20,797 bases of DNA from CAZCZY01 sp964503525 (GCA_964503525.1 CAZCZY010000070.1:1-20797); one strand, 5' to 3'; counted from the stretch's first letter, positions 1 through 8,607 are shown. Notes: generated by a model not told the origin, from the sequence alone. Made by a program: numbers and translations.

Positions 1-56
1 AGAGCGCAGTCCTGATAAGACTGAGGTCCGTGGTTCAACTCCACGAGCGCCCACCA
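1..56 (+). tRNA. tRNA-Ile(GAT), 3' part
   Basis: Partial tRNA cut by the window start. The anticodon stem CAGTC/GACTG closes the 7-nt loop CTGATAA, giving anticodon GAT (Ile). The T arm CGTGG-TTCAACT-CCACG and the 3' acceptor strand follow, and CCA is encoded at 54-56. The 5' acceptor strand and D arm lie outside the window. tRNA-Ile(GAT) normally sits in a 16S-23S spacer, so a 16S gene just upstream is likely but is not visible here. Confidence 0.95.
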
Positions 57-96
57 GGCAAATATTAAGATATTCGTAAAAACAACGACGCGACGT

Positions 97-117
97 TTGG
101 TGTATACTCGACACCAA
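97..117 (+). promoter_or_regulatory. inverted repeat with -10-like element upstream of CDS 137
   Basis: TTGGTGT and ACACCAA form a perfect 7-bp inverted repeat around a 7-nt centre. The sequence TATACT (103-108), a possible -10 box, overlaps it. No convincing -35 box is present. It could be an operator over a promoter or an RNA hairpin; there is no T-run, so a terminator is unlikely. Confidence 0.3.
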
Positions 118-136
118 GAATTCTTAGGTACCACCC

Positions 137-808
137 ATGAATAAAATCATACTTTGGATATCGCTGGTGCTCAGCACCGCCGCAGTAATCGGCGTTATTG
201 TGTTGGCTTTTGTTGTGACCAAAAAAGAAGCCCTAGCCCCTGCAGAACTCATCGCGGTGGCCAATACGACAGACGACGAAGTTAGTCTTGCCAACGACAT
301 AATCGATAATACGATCGATGAGGAAGAGGCAGACGAAGAAGAAACTTACACCAACGAGTCCGGCTATTCCGTTACGCTCCCACCCGGTTGGACGTCCGCT
401 CAAACCGTGGTTGCCGACGACCCAAAATGTGACGAACCCAGCAACATCGTCACGTTTGCCGACCCAGATGGTGATTACAACTTGGTCTTTGGATTTAGAC
501 TAAAGGGCGATGACGTCACAATCTCATGTCGCTCCGGCGTAGGGGCGGGCGACTTTGTCGCCGGTGAAAAAATCGACATTGCAGGTAAAAAGATCGAGAC
601 CACCAACCAGGTCTTCCAAGGCAACGTTACAGAAATTTTTCTTGGTGATGAGAACATCACCATTCCTGTCCCACACAGCGGTTATGAATTAGTGGGTTCG
701 TTTATATTTGTAGGCCAACAAACACGTGGCAGCGCCCCCGACGTCAGCGAGAGCGACCAATGGCAAGAAGCAATGGAGCTCCTGGCGTCAATGGAGATTT
801 CCGACTAG
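137..808 (+). CDS. membrane-anchored extracytoplasmic protein of unknown function
   Basis: 223-residue protein that I do not assign to a named family. Residues about 5-28 form a single hydrophobic segment after a short basic start (MNK), so it is probably anchored in the membrane with the rest outside the cell. A very acidic linker (about residues 45-70, rich in D and E) leads to a compact C-terminal domain that begins with YTNESGYSVTLPPGW, a pattern seen in PsbP/Mog1-like and other small secreted beta domains. Two cysteines (in PKCDEP and ISCRSG) could form a disulfide, which would fit the DsbA-like gene downstream. It lies between tRNA-Ile and tRNA-Ala, an unusual place for a protein gene. 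Start ATG; no strong ribosome binding site. It ends with TAG. Confidence 0.8.
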   Translation: MNKIILWISLVLSTAAVIGVIVLAFVVTKKEALAPAELIAVANTTDDEVSLANDIIDNTIDEEEADEEETYTNESGYSVTLPPGWTSAQTVVADDPKCDEPSNIVTFADPDGDYNLVFGFRLKGDDVTISCRSGVGAGDFVAGEKIDIAGKKIETTNQVFQGNVTEIFLGDENITIPVPHSGYELVGSFIFVGQQTRGSAPDVSESDQWQEAMELLASMEISD

Positions 809-843
809 CCCGATTTGGTCAATTAGCTTAGGCTGGCTCAAGC

Positions 844-918
844 GGGCCTGTAGCTCAGCGGCAGAGCACCTGATTTGCATTCAGGGGGTCAGGGGTTCAA
901 ATCCCCTCAGGTCCACCA
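844..918 (+). tRNA. tRNA-Ala(TGC)
   Basis: Complete cloverleaf. The acceptor GGGCCTG pairs with CAGGTCC (one G-T). The D arm is present. The anticodon stem CCTGA/TCAGG closes loop TTTGCAT, anticodon TGC (Ala). The T arm is GGGG-TTCAAAT-CCCC with flanking pairs, and CCA is encoded at 916-918. It is the partner that normally follows tRNA-Ile(GAT) directly in rRNA spacers; here a protein gene separates them. Confidence 0.97.
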
Positions 919-967
919 TAATATGTCGTCCGCCACTTTCCAAAGTGCGACCTGCTAACATGCAAGC

Positions 968-1273
968 ATGAAGTTTGTCATCGGAATCATTTCCCTAGCT
1001 ATCGGCGTCTTGATGGTGATCTTTTCGAAATATATTTTTGACAACTTTGGGCGCGTTGCTTGGGCCGAGGACAAGTTTGGCCCAACTGGGACGCTCACCC
1101 TAATCCGCTTAATCGGCGCCGGTCTCATCTTGTTTGGCATTTCCTTTTGGACTGGATTGTTCGAAATAATTTTTGGCGGCATCTTTCGCACACTCTTTGG
1201 CGGTCTAAATGAAGCTGTAGAGAAGCGAGAGAACCGCGATATACTACTGAATATCTTTAGACTCATGGCATGA
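968..1273 (+). CDS. small two-span membrane protein, unknown function
   Basis: 101-residue protein starting MKFVIGIISLAIG. There are two hydrophobic stretches, at about residues 3-24 and 45-75, joined by a loop containing FGRVAWAEDKFGPTGT; the tail is short and charged (EAVEKRENRD). This is a typical small integral membrane protein with no recognisable catalytic motif. The start ATG is 50 bp after tRNA-Ala. It may be cotranscribed with the tRNA and with the small membrane ORFs that follow. No family assignment. Confidence 0.6.
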   Translation: MKFVIGIISLAIGVLMVIFSKYIFDNFGRVAWAEDKFGPTGTLTLIRLIGAGLILFGISFWTGLFEIIFGGIFRTLFGGLNEAVEKRENRDILLNIFRLMA

Positions 1274-1393
1274 CCAAACTGGCTTGGTGTTGGGCGTGCA
1301 TGCCATGTTTGTTCGGGCGCCGTTAAAAATCAATCGCATTAGGGCGGTCGTCGCATTGACGGCTGTGTCGTACTTGGGTTCGTTTATTTTGAG

Positions 1394-1654
1394 TTGGACA
1401 ATTTACCCATTGTATCGTCCCGATTTGCACTAATTATTTTGCAGGAGTGGCATCGCTGGTCCATAGTCGAACGCGGGTTTGACGGCGGAAAGTTTTTTGA
1501 CGCGGAATTCTTCGTACTGTTTGCGTCGCTCAACGTCTTGTTTTTTGGGCTTTTGTTCAATTCTGGGTTTGAACACCGTATATCTAAGCTCGCAAAACAA
1601 ACGCGCGAGCTGAATGACGCTCAATCAGAAAAAACTTCGGCCGTGGTACGATGA
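1394..1654 (+). CDS. small membrane protein, possibly the 3' part of a frameshifted gene
   Basis: Open frame of 86 codons from a TTG at 1394. It has a hydrophobic segment (FFVLFASLNVLFFGLLF) and a charged, coiled C-terminus (ISKLAKQTRELNDAQ). An overlapping frame, 1305-1433, starts with ATG and encodes MFVRAPLKINRIRAVVAL followed by another membrane span and YPLYRPDL, then stops. Read together with a -1 shift near 1420-1431, the two give a plausible protein of about 115 residues with two spans. So this is either a pair of small overlapping genes or one gene broken by a 1-nt indel. The TGA at 1652-1654 is followed 9 nt later, in the same frame, by the ATG of the DsbA-like gene. No family recognised. 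Confidence 0.45.
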   Translation: MDNLPIVSSRFALIILQEWHRWSIVERGFDGGKFFDAEFFVLFASLNVLFFGLLFNSGFEHRISKLAKQTRELNDAQSEKTSAVVR

Positions 1655-1663
1655 CAAAGTCTA

Positions 1664-2803
1664 ATGATCTGGAATCCAAGTAGCCTCACACCAATTATCC
1701 CACCCTCCGGCGGCTCGTCTGGCTCTACGGGCCCGGGCAGCCGTCCAATAAATCCGTCAGCTCCGCTGGCACCCGCCTCGCCACTGGCGGCCGGTGCCGC
1801 TAGCGAAAATAGCCCGCACACGCCGGCGGCCCCTGCCCAACCCGCAGCTCTTTCCACCGAAGCTTTCCCCGCGTCTCAGCCAACAGTAGCTGGTTCAGTG
1901 GCCCGAGCGCAGCAAGACCAAAATTCTTCCATCGCGCACCACGGCGATACAGACAATGCACGCGAACACACACTGCTCCCAGACTCGACCCGCCCTGGAA
2001 TTCCACTTAAGGCAGCGGCAAAAGCCGCCGCCAAACAAGCGAGCAAATCAAATAGCAAAAAAAACTCACCCCGCGGCATCGACCTTTGGTTGCTCGCCCT
2101 CGTCGGTCTCGCGGCCGTTTTTTCGTCGCTCGCTTTTTTGCGCGTCGATCAACTCTTTGCCGCTGTCCGCGATCTCAATACTAAAGTGGGATCGATCAAC
2201 ACAGCGAGTCTAGCGGCGGCGGCACTGCCCAGTGCCAAACCCGCTGCACCCAATCCTATTAGTGATACCGCTGTTGACGTGTCCGCCGAATCCGATGACC
2301 CGGCCATCGGTGCCACCGCCGCCAAAGTTACCATTATTGAATTCAGCGATTTTCAATGTCCGTTCTGCAAAAAATTTCAGCCCACGGTACAACAAATTTT
2401 GAGCACGTATGCGCCAACGCAAGTTCGCCTAGTCTACCGCGATTTTCCATTAGATTTTCATGAAGAAGCAGAGCCCGCAGCAATCGCTGCGCAGTGCGTC
2501 TTTAAGCATGCAGGCGACCAAGCATTTTTTGATTATCACGACCAATTGTTTGAGCGCCAGGAAGAACTCGGCGATGCACTCTATCTAGAGCTCGGCAAAA
2601 AAATCCCAGCTCTCGACCAGGCTGATTTCAAAAAATGCATGGACGATAAGGAGACACTTGCCGAAGTACAACAGGATGCGCAAGCCGGAGCAATAGCTGG
2701 AGTTAACGGAACGCCCGCCACCTTTGTTAACGGCCGATTAATCAGCGGCGCTCTGCCATTTGCACAGGTCAAAGCAGTCATTGACGAAGAGCTCAATAAA
2801 TAG
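1664..2803 (+). CDS. membrane-anchored DsbA-like thiol-disulfide oxidoreductase (thioredoxin-fold)
   Basis: 379 residues. The N-terminal ~135 residues are a Pro/Ala/Ser-rich low-complexity segment, ending in a lysine-rich stretch before a membrane span (about 140-162, IDLWLLALVGLAAVFSSLAF). The extracytoplasmic domain is a DsbA/BdbD-type thioredoxin fold. It has the active site C232-P-F-C235 in FSDFQCPFCKKF, an inserted helical domain, and the cis-proline loop G349-T-P-A-T-F-V-N-G. In this family such proteins introduce or shuffle disulfides in exported proteins. Two further cysteines occur in the helical domain (AAQCVF, FKKCMD). The long cytoplasmic Pro-rich N-terminus is unusual for the family; its role is unknown. 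No strong Shine-Dalgarno sequence. It ends with TAG. Confidence 0.88.
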   Translation: MIWNPSSLTPIIPPSGGSSGSTGPGSRPINPSAPLAPASPLAAGAASENSPHTPAAPAQPAALSTEAFPASQPTVAGSVARAQQDQNSSIAHHGDTDNAREHTLLPDSTRPGIPLKAAAKAAAKQASKSNSKKNSPRGIDLWLLALVGLAAVFSSLAFLRVDQLFAAVRDLNTKVGSINTASLAAAALPSAKPAAPNPISDTAVDVSAESDDPAIGATAAKVTIIEFSDFQCPFCKKFQPTVQQILSTYAPTQVRLVYRDFPLDFHEEAEPAAIAAQCVFKHAGDQAFFDYHDQLFERQEELGDALYLELGKKIPALDQADFKKCMDDKETLAEVQQDAQAGAIAGVNGTPATFVNGRLISGALPFAQVKAVIDEELNK

Positions 2804-2950
2804 TCTGGTAGCGCCACGATGGCGTTGATAACAAGTGGATGCGCAAACGGTTGACCTCCGCCATGACTTCCATTATGATTTTCCCCGCTGACCATGCTTA
2901 CTTGCGTAACCAGCTATAACTCCCCAAGCGGCCCCTGCTGATCCCGTATT

Positions 2951-2997
2951 TTTTGAGGTAGTCCTCAAAATCAGCCGCTTCAGAAAGCGGTTTTTTG
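2951..2997 (+). terminator. tandem hairpins, rho-independent terminator
   Basis: Two hairpins in series. TTTTGAGG-TAGT-CCTCAAAA (2951-2970) is a perfect 8-bp stem. CCGCTT-CAGA-AAGCGG (2975-2990) is followed by six T (2991-2996). The second is a standard rho-independent terminator. It ends transcription coming from the DsbA-like gene, so the 23S gene downstream needs its own promoter. Confidence 0.8.
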
Positions 2998-3371
2998 TTC
3001 CCTTTTTAGCCAAATTTTAGCCCAGCAAAGCCCCATTGAGCATCAAGCGGCCAGAGCCCCGAACCTTGTTGCCAGAGTGTTGGAAGGCATCACCACGCCC
3101 TTCCAGCACTGTGGCCAGAAGGATCAACGGACGTCTAGCCAAGACCCTTAACAATTGAAGATCCACGAAATATAAGAAGAAAGTGCAATTTCATATTAAG
3201 AAAGTAGTAAGTATAGATTAAGTTACTCATTAGATTAGGTTTAATTTGTTGTTATCTACGGTCAGGCCGATATGCATTGGCATGACTGGCAAACAACAAA
3301 GTTCGTGACAGTTGTCACTCAAAATTCTGAGCACTTGGCACAAGCCGCAAGGCCCAACCAATTGATCGGAG

Positions 3372-3390
3372 CCAGAGATGACTCGTCAAA
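3372..3390 (+). repeat. pre-23S processing stem, 5' arm
   Basis: CCAGAGATGACTCGTCAAA is perfectly complementary over 19 bases to 8608-8626, on the other side of the 23S gene. Such flanking stems are the usual RNase III substrate that releases 23S precursor. The inner hairpin GCGGCGAC-GCAA-GTCGTCGC lies between this arm and the mature 5' end. Confidence 0.85.
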
Positions 3391-3667
3391 TGTCGCGGCG
3401 ACGCAAGTCGTCGCAAGATTCACGAATAAAACCGTAAGAGCAAATGGTGGATGCCTTGACTCAAAAAGACGAAGAAGGACGTAGCAGGCTGCGATAAGCC
3501 TCGGGGAGCTGCCAAGCAAGCTGTGATCCGGGGATGTCCGAATGGGGTAACCCACATGCGGTCATACGCATGTATTCCATGGTGAACACATAGCCATGAG
3601 AACGTAAACCCAGCGAACTGAAACATCTCAGTAACTGGAGGAACAGAAAAAAATGTGGATTATTTAT

Positions 3668-3734
3668 CACACTCATTCGTCACATCGTTGCGAGCGAATT
3701 TATTCGCCCGTAGCGCGTGACGTTAGTGAGTGTG
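3668..3734 (+). other. 23S expansion hairpin in domain I
   Basis: A 67-nt segment absent from E. coli 23S, just before the GTAGCGGCGAGCGAACGG region. CACACTCA (3668-3675) pairs with TGAGTGTG (3727-3734). An inner stem GTCAC/GTGAC and a tip GCGAA..TTCGC follow. It looks like an rRNA expansion helix and not an intron, because no group I core is present. Confidence 0.65.
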
Positions 3735-4671
3735 AAAAAAAGATCTACGCATTCTCCTAGTAGCGGCGAGCGAACGGAGAACAGCCAAAACTTTTGTCAT
3801 GCTAAAGGCGAGCGCCGTTGTGACAGAGGTGTTGTACGTTTGTATGTGAGAGTCGCTCGACTCTCGATGATGTTGAATAAATGAATGCCTAACAGAAGTG
3901 TCTGGAACGACACGCCAAAGAAGGTTATAGCCCTGTACGTAAAAGGTGTTTGTACATCATTATATAAAACGTTAGTACTGCCGAACACGTGAAATTCGGC
4001 AGGAAGCAGGGACGCCTACCGTCCCAAGGCTAAATACTTTTTGAGATCGATAGCGAACAAGTACCGTGAGGGAAAGGTGAAAAGCACCCCGGAAGGGGGA
4101 TGAAAAGAACCTGAAACCATTTGTTTACGAGGAGTAGGAGCACTATGCATACCTTTGGGTATGCCCGTGCGACTGCGTGCCTCTTGGAGAATGAGCGCAC
4201 GAGTTACTCTCAGCGGCAAGGCTAAGGCGTTAAAAGCCGGAGCCGTAGTGAAAGCGAGCATCGCAAGGTGCGTTAAGTCACTGGGAGTAGACACGAAACT
4301 GTGTGAGCTACACTTGGGCAGGATGAAGCGCGAGTAACATCGCGTCGAGGTCCGAACCCACCGGCCGTGCAATACCGGGGGATGACCTGAGTGTAGAGGA
4401 GAAATTCCAATCGAACACAGAGATAGCTTGTTTTCCCCGAAATAGCTTTTGGGCTAGCCTCGAACGTCAAACTCTGGAGGTAGAGCACTGGATGGAATTG
4501 GATGGCTTTATTGCCTACTAATTCCAATCAAACTCCGAATTCTAGAGCTATTGGTTCGGGAGTCAGACGGTGGGAGCTAAGTTTCATCGTCAAGAGGAGA
4601 AGAGTCCTGATCGTCGTCTAAGGTCCTCAAGTACATGCTAAGTCGAAAACGCTGTGGAATCGCTTAAACAA

Positions 4672-4702
<31 letters not shown>

Positions 4703-5619
4703 CAAAGAGTGCGTAACAGCTCACTGGTCCAGCGATTCTGCGCGGAAAATATACCGGGGGTAAGCATGTCACCGAAGACACGAGATGTAGCAGGCTTCGG
4801 CCTGCGCATCGGTAGGGGAACGTTCTTGTCAGCAGTGAAGCGGTACCGTAAGGAGCCGTGGAGCGACAAGAAGTGAGAATGTGCGCATGAGTAACTAGAA
4901 TGTGCCTGAGAATGGCACACACCGTAAGTCTAAGGTTTCCTTCGCAACGAAAGTCAGCGAAGGGTGAGGCGGGCCTAAGGCGAGGCCGAAAGGCGTAGCC
5001 GATGGACAGCAGGTTAATATTCCTGCCCCACCGCAACATCGACCAAGCGACTTTGGGAAGGTCAGTTTTCGGAACTTTTGGCCCTTCGGGGTTGAGAGGG
5101 AAGATGCTGACTGGAACTGAGAAGCTAGCTGCAGGGTGACGGTCATGGGTATGTTTACAGCCATTTGGTTATGGACTGTGGGCTTCCGTAGTGGGCGAAC
5201 TAGGTGAAATCCGGTTCGCATTCAACCACGAAGAAGAGCAGTAGACCTTACCTTCGGGTAGGGACAACTAAACAAGACCTAGGATCCAAGAAAAACCTTG
5301 CCGGCGAGATGTTGGGGTGTCCGTACCCAAACCGACACAGGTAGACGAGGAGAGTATCCTCAGGTGATCGGGTGAGTTCTCGTTAAGGAACTCGGCAATA
5401 CAGCGGCCGTAACTTCGGGATATGGCCTGCTCTGGGTAAAACCAGAGCCGCAGTAAAAGACTTCAGGCGACTGTTTATCAAAAACACAGGTCTCTGCAAA
5501 ACCGTAAGGTGAAGTATAGGGGCCGATGCCTGGCCAGTATTGGAACGTTAAGGGTGGGGGTGCAAGCTCTTACTTGAAGCGCCAATGAACGCCGGCGATA
5601 ACTATAATCGTCCTAAGGT

Positions 5620-6596
5620 TCTGTGTGTCACATGTGCGAACAAGTTTCGCGGTGGTGCGCAGAAGGACTGGGACGGTTGTAGCAAATAGCCACAGGCCGT
5701 GAGGCCGGTGGAATAGACGAACAGATCGCGGACAGCCGAGTAGCGCCGCAGCCATGCGGCAACCGCTCACAGGAGCGGACAAGGAATAAAAGTAGTTGCC
5801 TCTTGGTCGAGAAATCGATCAGTGGTCCTGGAGCAAATGACGCGCAAGCGTTGTTTGGTCCAAAATAGTTGGCTATATGCTGGAAAACCTGGAGAATCGA
5901 GCGCTACGTTTTTTGTGTGGATAAGACGCTGCGACATTTAAGAATTTCTTAATGTGTCGCTGTGTACTTTGTCTGCATGACACAACGTGACAATGCGTTT
6001 CGTACAGAAAATCAGCAGGAAAGACTTATTACGATTGGTTGGGTACTAGGATTTGTTGATGGGGAGGGGTGCTTTTGTGTCGGATTTGTCCGACAACGAG
6101 ACCGCATCGAACCAACACGAATCCGCAGAGGGTACCAACTGGGTTATCAGGTGTTCGGTGAATTTGCCGTTACCCAAGGTCAAAAGAGTCGCGACTCATT
6201 AGTGGCTCTTACAAATTTCTTTGGGCTCGGAAACTTGTATATCAACAAAAGATATGACAATCACAAAGAACACATGTGGCGTTATACAGTTCGAAGAGGT
6301 GAAGAATTACACAAAGTGATAATTCCATTTTTTCGAAAATATCCTCTGCGAACAGCAAAGAATAATGACTTTGTAAAATTCGCACAGTGTATGGAAATAG
6401 TGCGAGATCGCAAACATCTCACGCCTGATGGTCTGCATAAGATTGCGCAGATCGCATCCACAATGAACCGCCAAAAACCCCGTCCAATCATACAAAGTAT
6501 CCTCAGATACCATACGCCGACAGTCCCATAACTGGGATTAAGAGATGGTACAGGCCTAATCAAGGCCTACTTGACAAAAGTGACCATACATGGTCC
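5620..6596 (+). mobile_element. LAGLIDADG-encoding intron (group I-like) at 23S position 1931
   Basis: The 5' exon ends TCCTAAGGT at 5619 (U1931 in E. coli numbering) and exon sequence resumes AGCGAAATTCC at 6597. Position 1931 is an established group I site that hosts LAGLIDADG introns in Thermotoga and in organelles. Core candidates: P3 AGTTGG (5867-5872) with CCAACT (6135-6140); P4 GCTG (5879-5882) with CAGC (6013-6016); P7 GTAC (6132-6135) with GTAC (6548-6551), so P3 and P7 share one base. A P9-like hairpin AGGCC..GGCCT follows. The Q and R strands would lie inside the endonuclease gene. The first ~245 nt hold several hairpins (GGCC-GTGA-GGCC, CCGCTC-ACAG-GAGCGG). I found no guide sequence for ...AAGGT, and the last intron base would be C, not G, so the ribozyme class is less certain than the insertion. 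Confidence 0.8.
5977..6531 (+). CDS. LAGLIDADG homing endonuclease (single motif), intron-encoded
   Basis: 184 residues from ATG 5977; the frame also opens at GTG 5962. It carries one LAGLIDADG motif, WVLGFVDGEGCF, with the metal-binding acidic residue D28 at the helix end. Single-motif enzymes work as homodimers and cut an intronless target site, here presumably the 23S sequence around position 1931. Further family features are FAVTQ (first strand), the FFGLGNLY turn, and LRTAKNNDFVKF in the C-terminal half. The length is normal for the single-motif class. It is nested in the intron and apparently overlaps its core strands. There is no ribosome binding site of note. No second family is a serious alternative. 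Confidence 0.93.
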   Translation: MTQRDNAFRTENQQERLITIGWVLGFVDGEGCFCVGFVRQRDRIEPTRIRRGYQLGYQVFGEFAVTQGQKSRDSLVALTNFFGLGNLYINKRYDNHKEHMWRYTVRRGEELHKVIIPFFRKYPLRTAKNNDFVKFAQCMEIVRDRKHLTPDGLHKIAQIASTMNRQKPRPIIQSILRYHTPTVP

Positions 6597-6635
<39 letters not shown>

Positions 6636-7141
6636 TGGCATAACGATCTGAAGACTGTCTCAACGAGGAGCCCGGTGAAATTGCATGGGCGGTAAAGATG
6701 CCGTCAACCTTCTGCTAGACGAAAAGACCCCGTGCAGCTTTACTATAATTTGGTATTGGTGCAAGAACGAATCTGTTTAGTGTAGGTGGGAGACTTTGAA
6801 GCGCGATCGCAAGGTCGCGTGGAGTCACCGATGAAACACCACCCTGATTTGTTTTTGCCTCTAACGTTCGCCCGGAATCGGGTAGAACAGACAGTGCCTG
6901 ATGGGTAGTTTAACTGGGGCGGTTGCCTCATAAATTGTAACTGAGGCGTTTACAAAGGTTCCCTAACTCCGGATGGAAATCGGAGTGATAGTGCATTGGC
7001 ATAAGGGAGCTTGACTGCGAGTCCTTTAAGACAAGCAGACGCGAAAGCGGAACAAAGTGATCCGACCGTAGCTAGTAGTAGCGCGGAAGCTCAACAGATA
7101 AAAGTTACGCCGGGGATAACAGGCTGATCTGGTCCAAGAGT

Positions 7142-7514
7142 CAAAGGGCTCTCTCGGTCCGTAAGGATCGAGTTCATCAGCGACTCAAATCGGGGAAACC
7201 CTTCACATTTTGCTAATCGTAAAAATGGCAGGGTAATCCCGAGGGTAAGAAAGCTTTTCTCAATGGATACAAAAGTATTCTTGAGGCTAAATTTGGTATT
7301 GTGGCGAAAAACGAGAGTAGTATGCCGCAACTTCGGCAGCTAATCTCGCCACATTTATTACCAAGTATGCAGTATAAGCTTTCCCTCTAACGACTTCGGA
7401 GGCCATGCGCTAAGCACGTATGCTCCGAGACCTGTTCACCATTGTGAACTTGTAACACGTCGCCACCCTGAAAAGGGTGAAGGTATAGTCTACATCATAA
7501 GTAATTATGACCAG
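7142..7514 (+). ncRNA. group I intron at 23S position 2473
   Basis: 373-nt insertion with no protein gene. The 5' exon ends CCAAGAGT at 7141 and the 3' exon starts CCACATCGACG at 7515. P1 is AGAGT with the guide GCTCT (7148-7152), giving the required U-G wobble at the splice site. P10 is GG (7146-7147) with the first two exon bases CC. The P strand AATCGGGGAAACCC (7188-7201) and Q strand TAATCCCGAGGGTAAG (7234-7249) form P4. P7 is AGAC (7428-7431) with GTCT (7488-7491) in the S motif AAGGTATAGTCT. The intron ends in G7514, as group I introns should. The site is in helix 89 near the peptidyl transferase centre. Confidence 0.9.
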
Positions 7515-7541
7515 CCACATCGACGACCAGGTTTGGCACCT

Positions 7542-7900
7542 TGAATAACATCGGGGTGCTGCAGGAGCGATCCTGCACCAGATAATAAAATCGGCTTATA
7601 ACGGTGAACCCGTAAGCATTGTGTGCAGAATAGTTTGCACAGCATGCTCGGCAACACCGTGGGAAGTCGTGATTAAACATCGGTATTTTTTGCCATGGCT
7701 TGATCATTGACCCCGTATCGACTGACCCGAAAGGGGAGATTCTAGAACTAAATTCCGGAGAATAAAACGCCGAGTCTTACCACACAATAATTGTAATTAG
7801 GCATGTTGTATCGCCCTGAACCAGCGGTACATGTGAATGCTGTCATTGCACGGTAAGAACAAGATATAGTCAGCGCCATACGATAAGTATGGACAAAGTA
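7542..7900 (+). ncRNA. group I intron at 23S position 2500 with apparent terminal A
   Basis: 359-nt insertion in the peptidyl transferase ring, between U2500 and C2501. P1 is GCACCT (5' exon, ending at 7541) with GGGTGC (7554-7559) and a U-G wobble. P10 is ACATCG (7548-7553), directly before the guide, with CGATGT of the 3' exon (7901-7906), a perfect 6-bp match. P4 uses CGGTG and CACCG. P7 pairs GACT (7720-7723) with AGTC (7868-7871) in the textbook S motif AAGATATAGTC. The P9 hairpin is CCATAC/GTATGG. P1 and P10 together fix the junction, which puts A7900 at the intron end instead of the near-universal G. No protein gene inside. Confidence 0.88.
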
Positions 7901-7960
7901 CGATGTCGGCCCGTCGCATCCTGGAGCTGTAGCCGGTTCCAAGGGTTTGGCTGTTCGCCA

Positions 7961-7993
<33 letters not shown>

Positions 7994-8248
7994 AGATCGA
8001 AAAGATCACTGCGTTGGTCAATAGTAATATTGGCCTAGCACTAACTGTATCGGTGAAACCTTCGCCGTCCTCCGAATTGGACGGCATGGTAACGCCGAGG
8101 GAAGCTATTTGGGTGTTCGTAAGGCAAATGCCGTCACGAACATTACTGTATAAAATCAAATAGCCCCGTAGAGACTATACGTTGGCCCCTCATAACAGGA
8201 GGGTGAAGGCATAGTCCATGCCACCTGGAAACAGGCGGATAACACATG
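7994..8248 (+). ncRNA. group I intron at 23S position 2593
   Basis: 255-nt, ORF-less insertion at a well known group I site. The 5' exon ends AGAACGT (7993) and the 3' exon starts CGTGAGACAG (8249). P1 is AACGT with GCGTT (8011-8015), U-G at the splice site. P10 is TCAC (8006-8009) with GTGA in the 3' exon. P4 is CGGTG/CGCCG, within TATCGGTGAAACC and AACGCCGAGGGAAG. P7 is GACTAT (8173-8178) in the R motif GTAGAGACTATACG, pairing with ATAGTC (8211-8216) in AAGGCATAGTCC. The last base is G8248. This is the most canonical of the four introns. Confidence 0.92.
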
Positions 8249-8607
8249 CGTGAGACAGTTCGGACTCCTATCTGCAGAAGGCGTGGAAACTTGAGGGGCG
8301 CATTCCCTAGTACGAGAGGACCGGGAATGACGAACCGCTGGTGTACCAGTTGTCCTACCAAGGGCATCGCTGGGTAGCTATGTTCGGACGGGATAAACGC
8401 TGAAAGCATCTAAGTGTGAAGCCCTCCCCAAGATGAGGTTTCATAGATTCCTAGGAGACTACTAGGTTGATAGGTGGTAGGTGGAAGCGCCGCGAGGCGT
8501 GGAGCCGAGCCATACTAATAATCATTGTTTTATTTGTGGGTCTTTTGACGCGAACTTCGGTTCGCACGCGCGAGCAATCGCGCACGCTGCCGCAAGGCAG
8601 CACAGAC

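Larger units (their letters stand above)
2804..3423 (+). other. non-coding region: hairpins and 23S leader
   Basis: About 620 bp without a convincing gene. It holds the terminator pair at 2951-2997. A second hairpin at about 3076-3110 pairs GTGTTGGAAGG with CCTTCCAGCAC (one mismatch or wobble). An AT-rich stretch at 3150-3260 is the most likely place for a 23S promoter, though I could not pick a clear -35/-10 pair. The 5' arm of the pre-23S processing stem is at 3372-3390. A short open frame (2839-2919, 26 codons) is present but unsupported. Confidence 0.6.

Noticed and set aside
2839..2919. 26-codon frame (MRKRLTSAMTS...) after the DsbA-like gene
   Set aside because: Too short, and no ribosome binding site or family match; kept only as a note.
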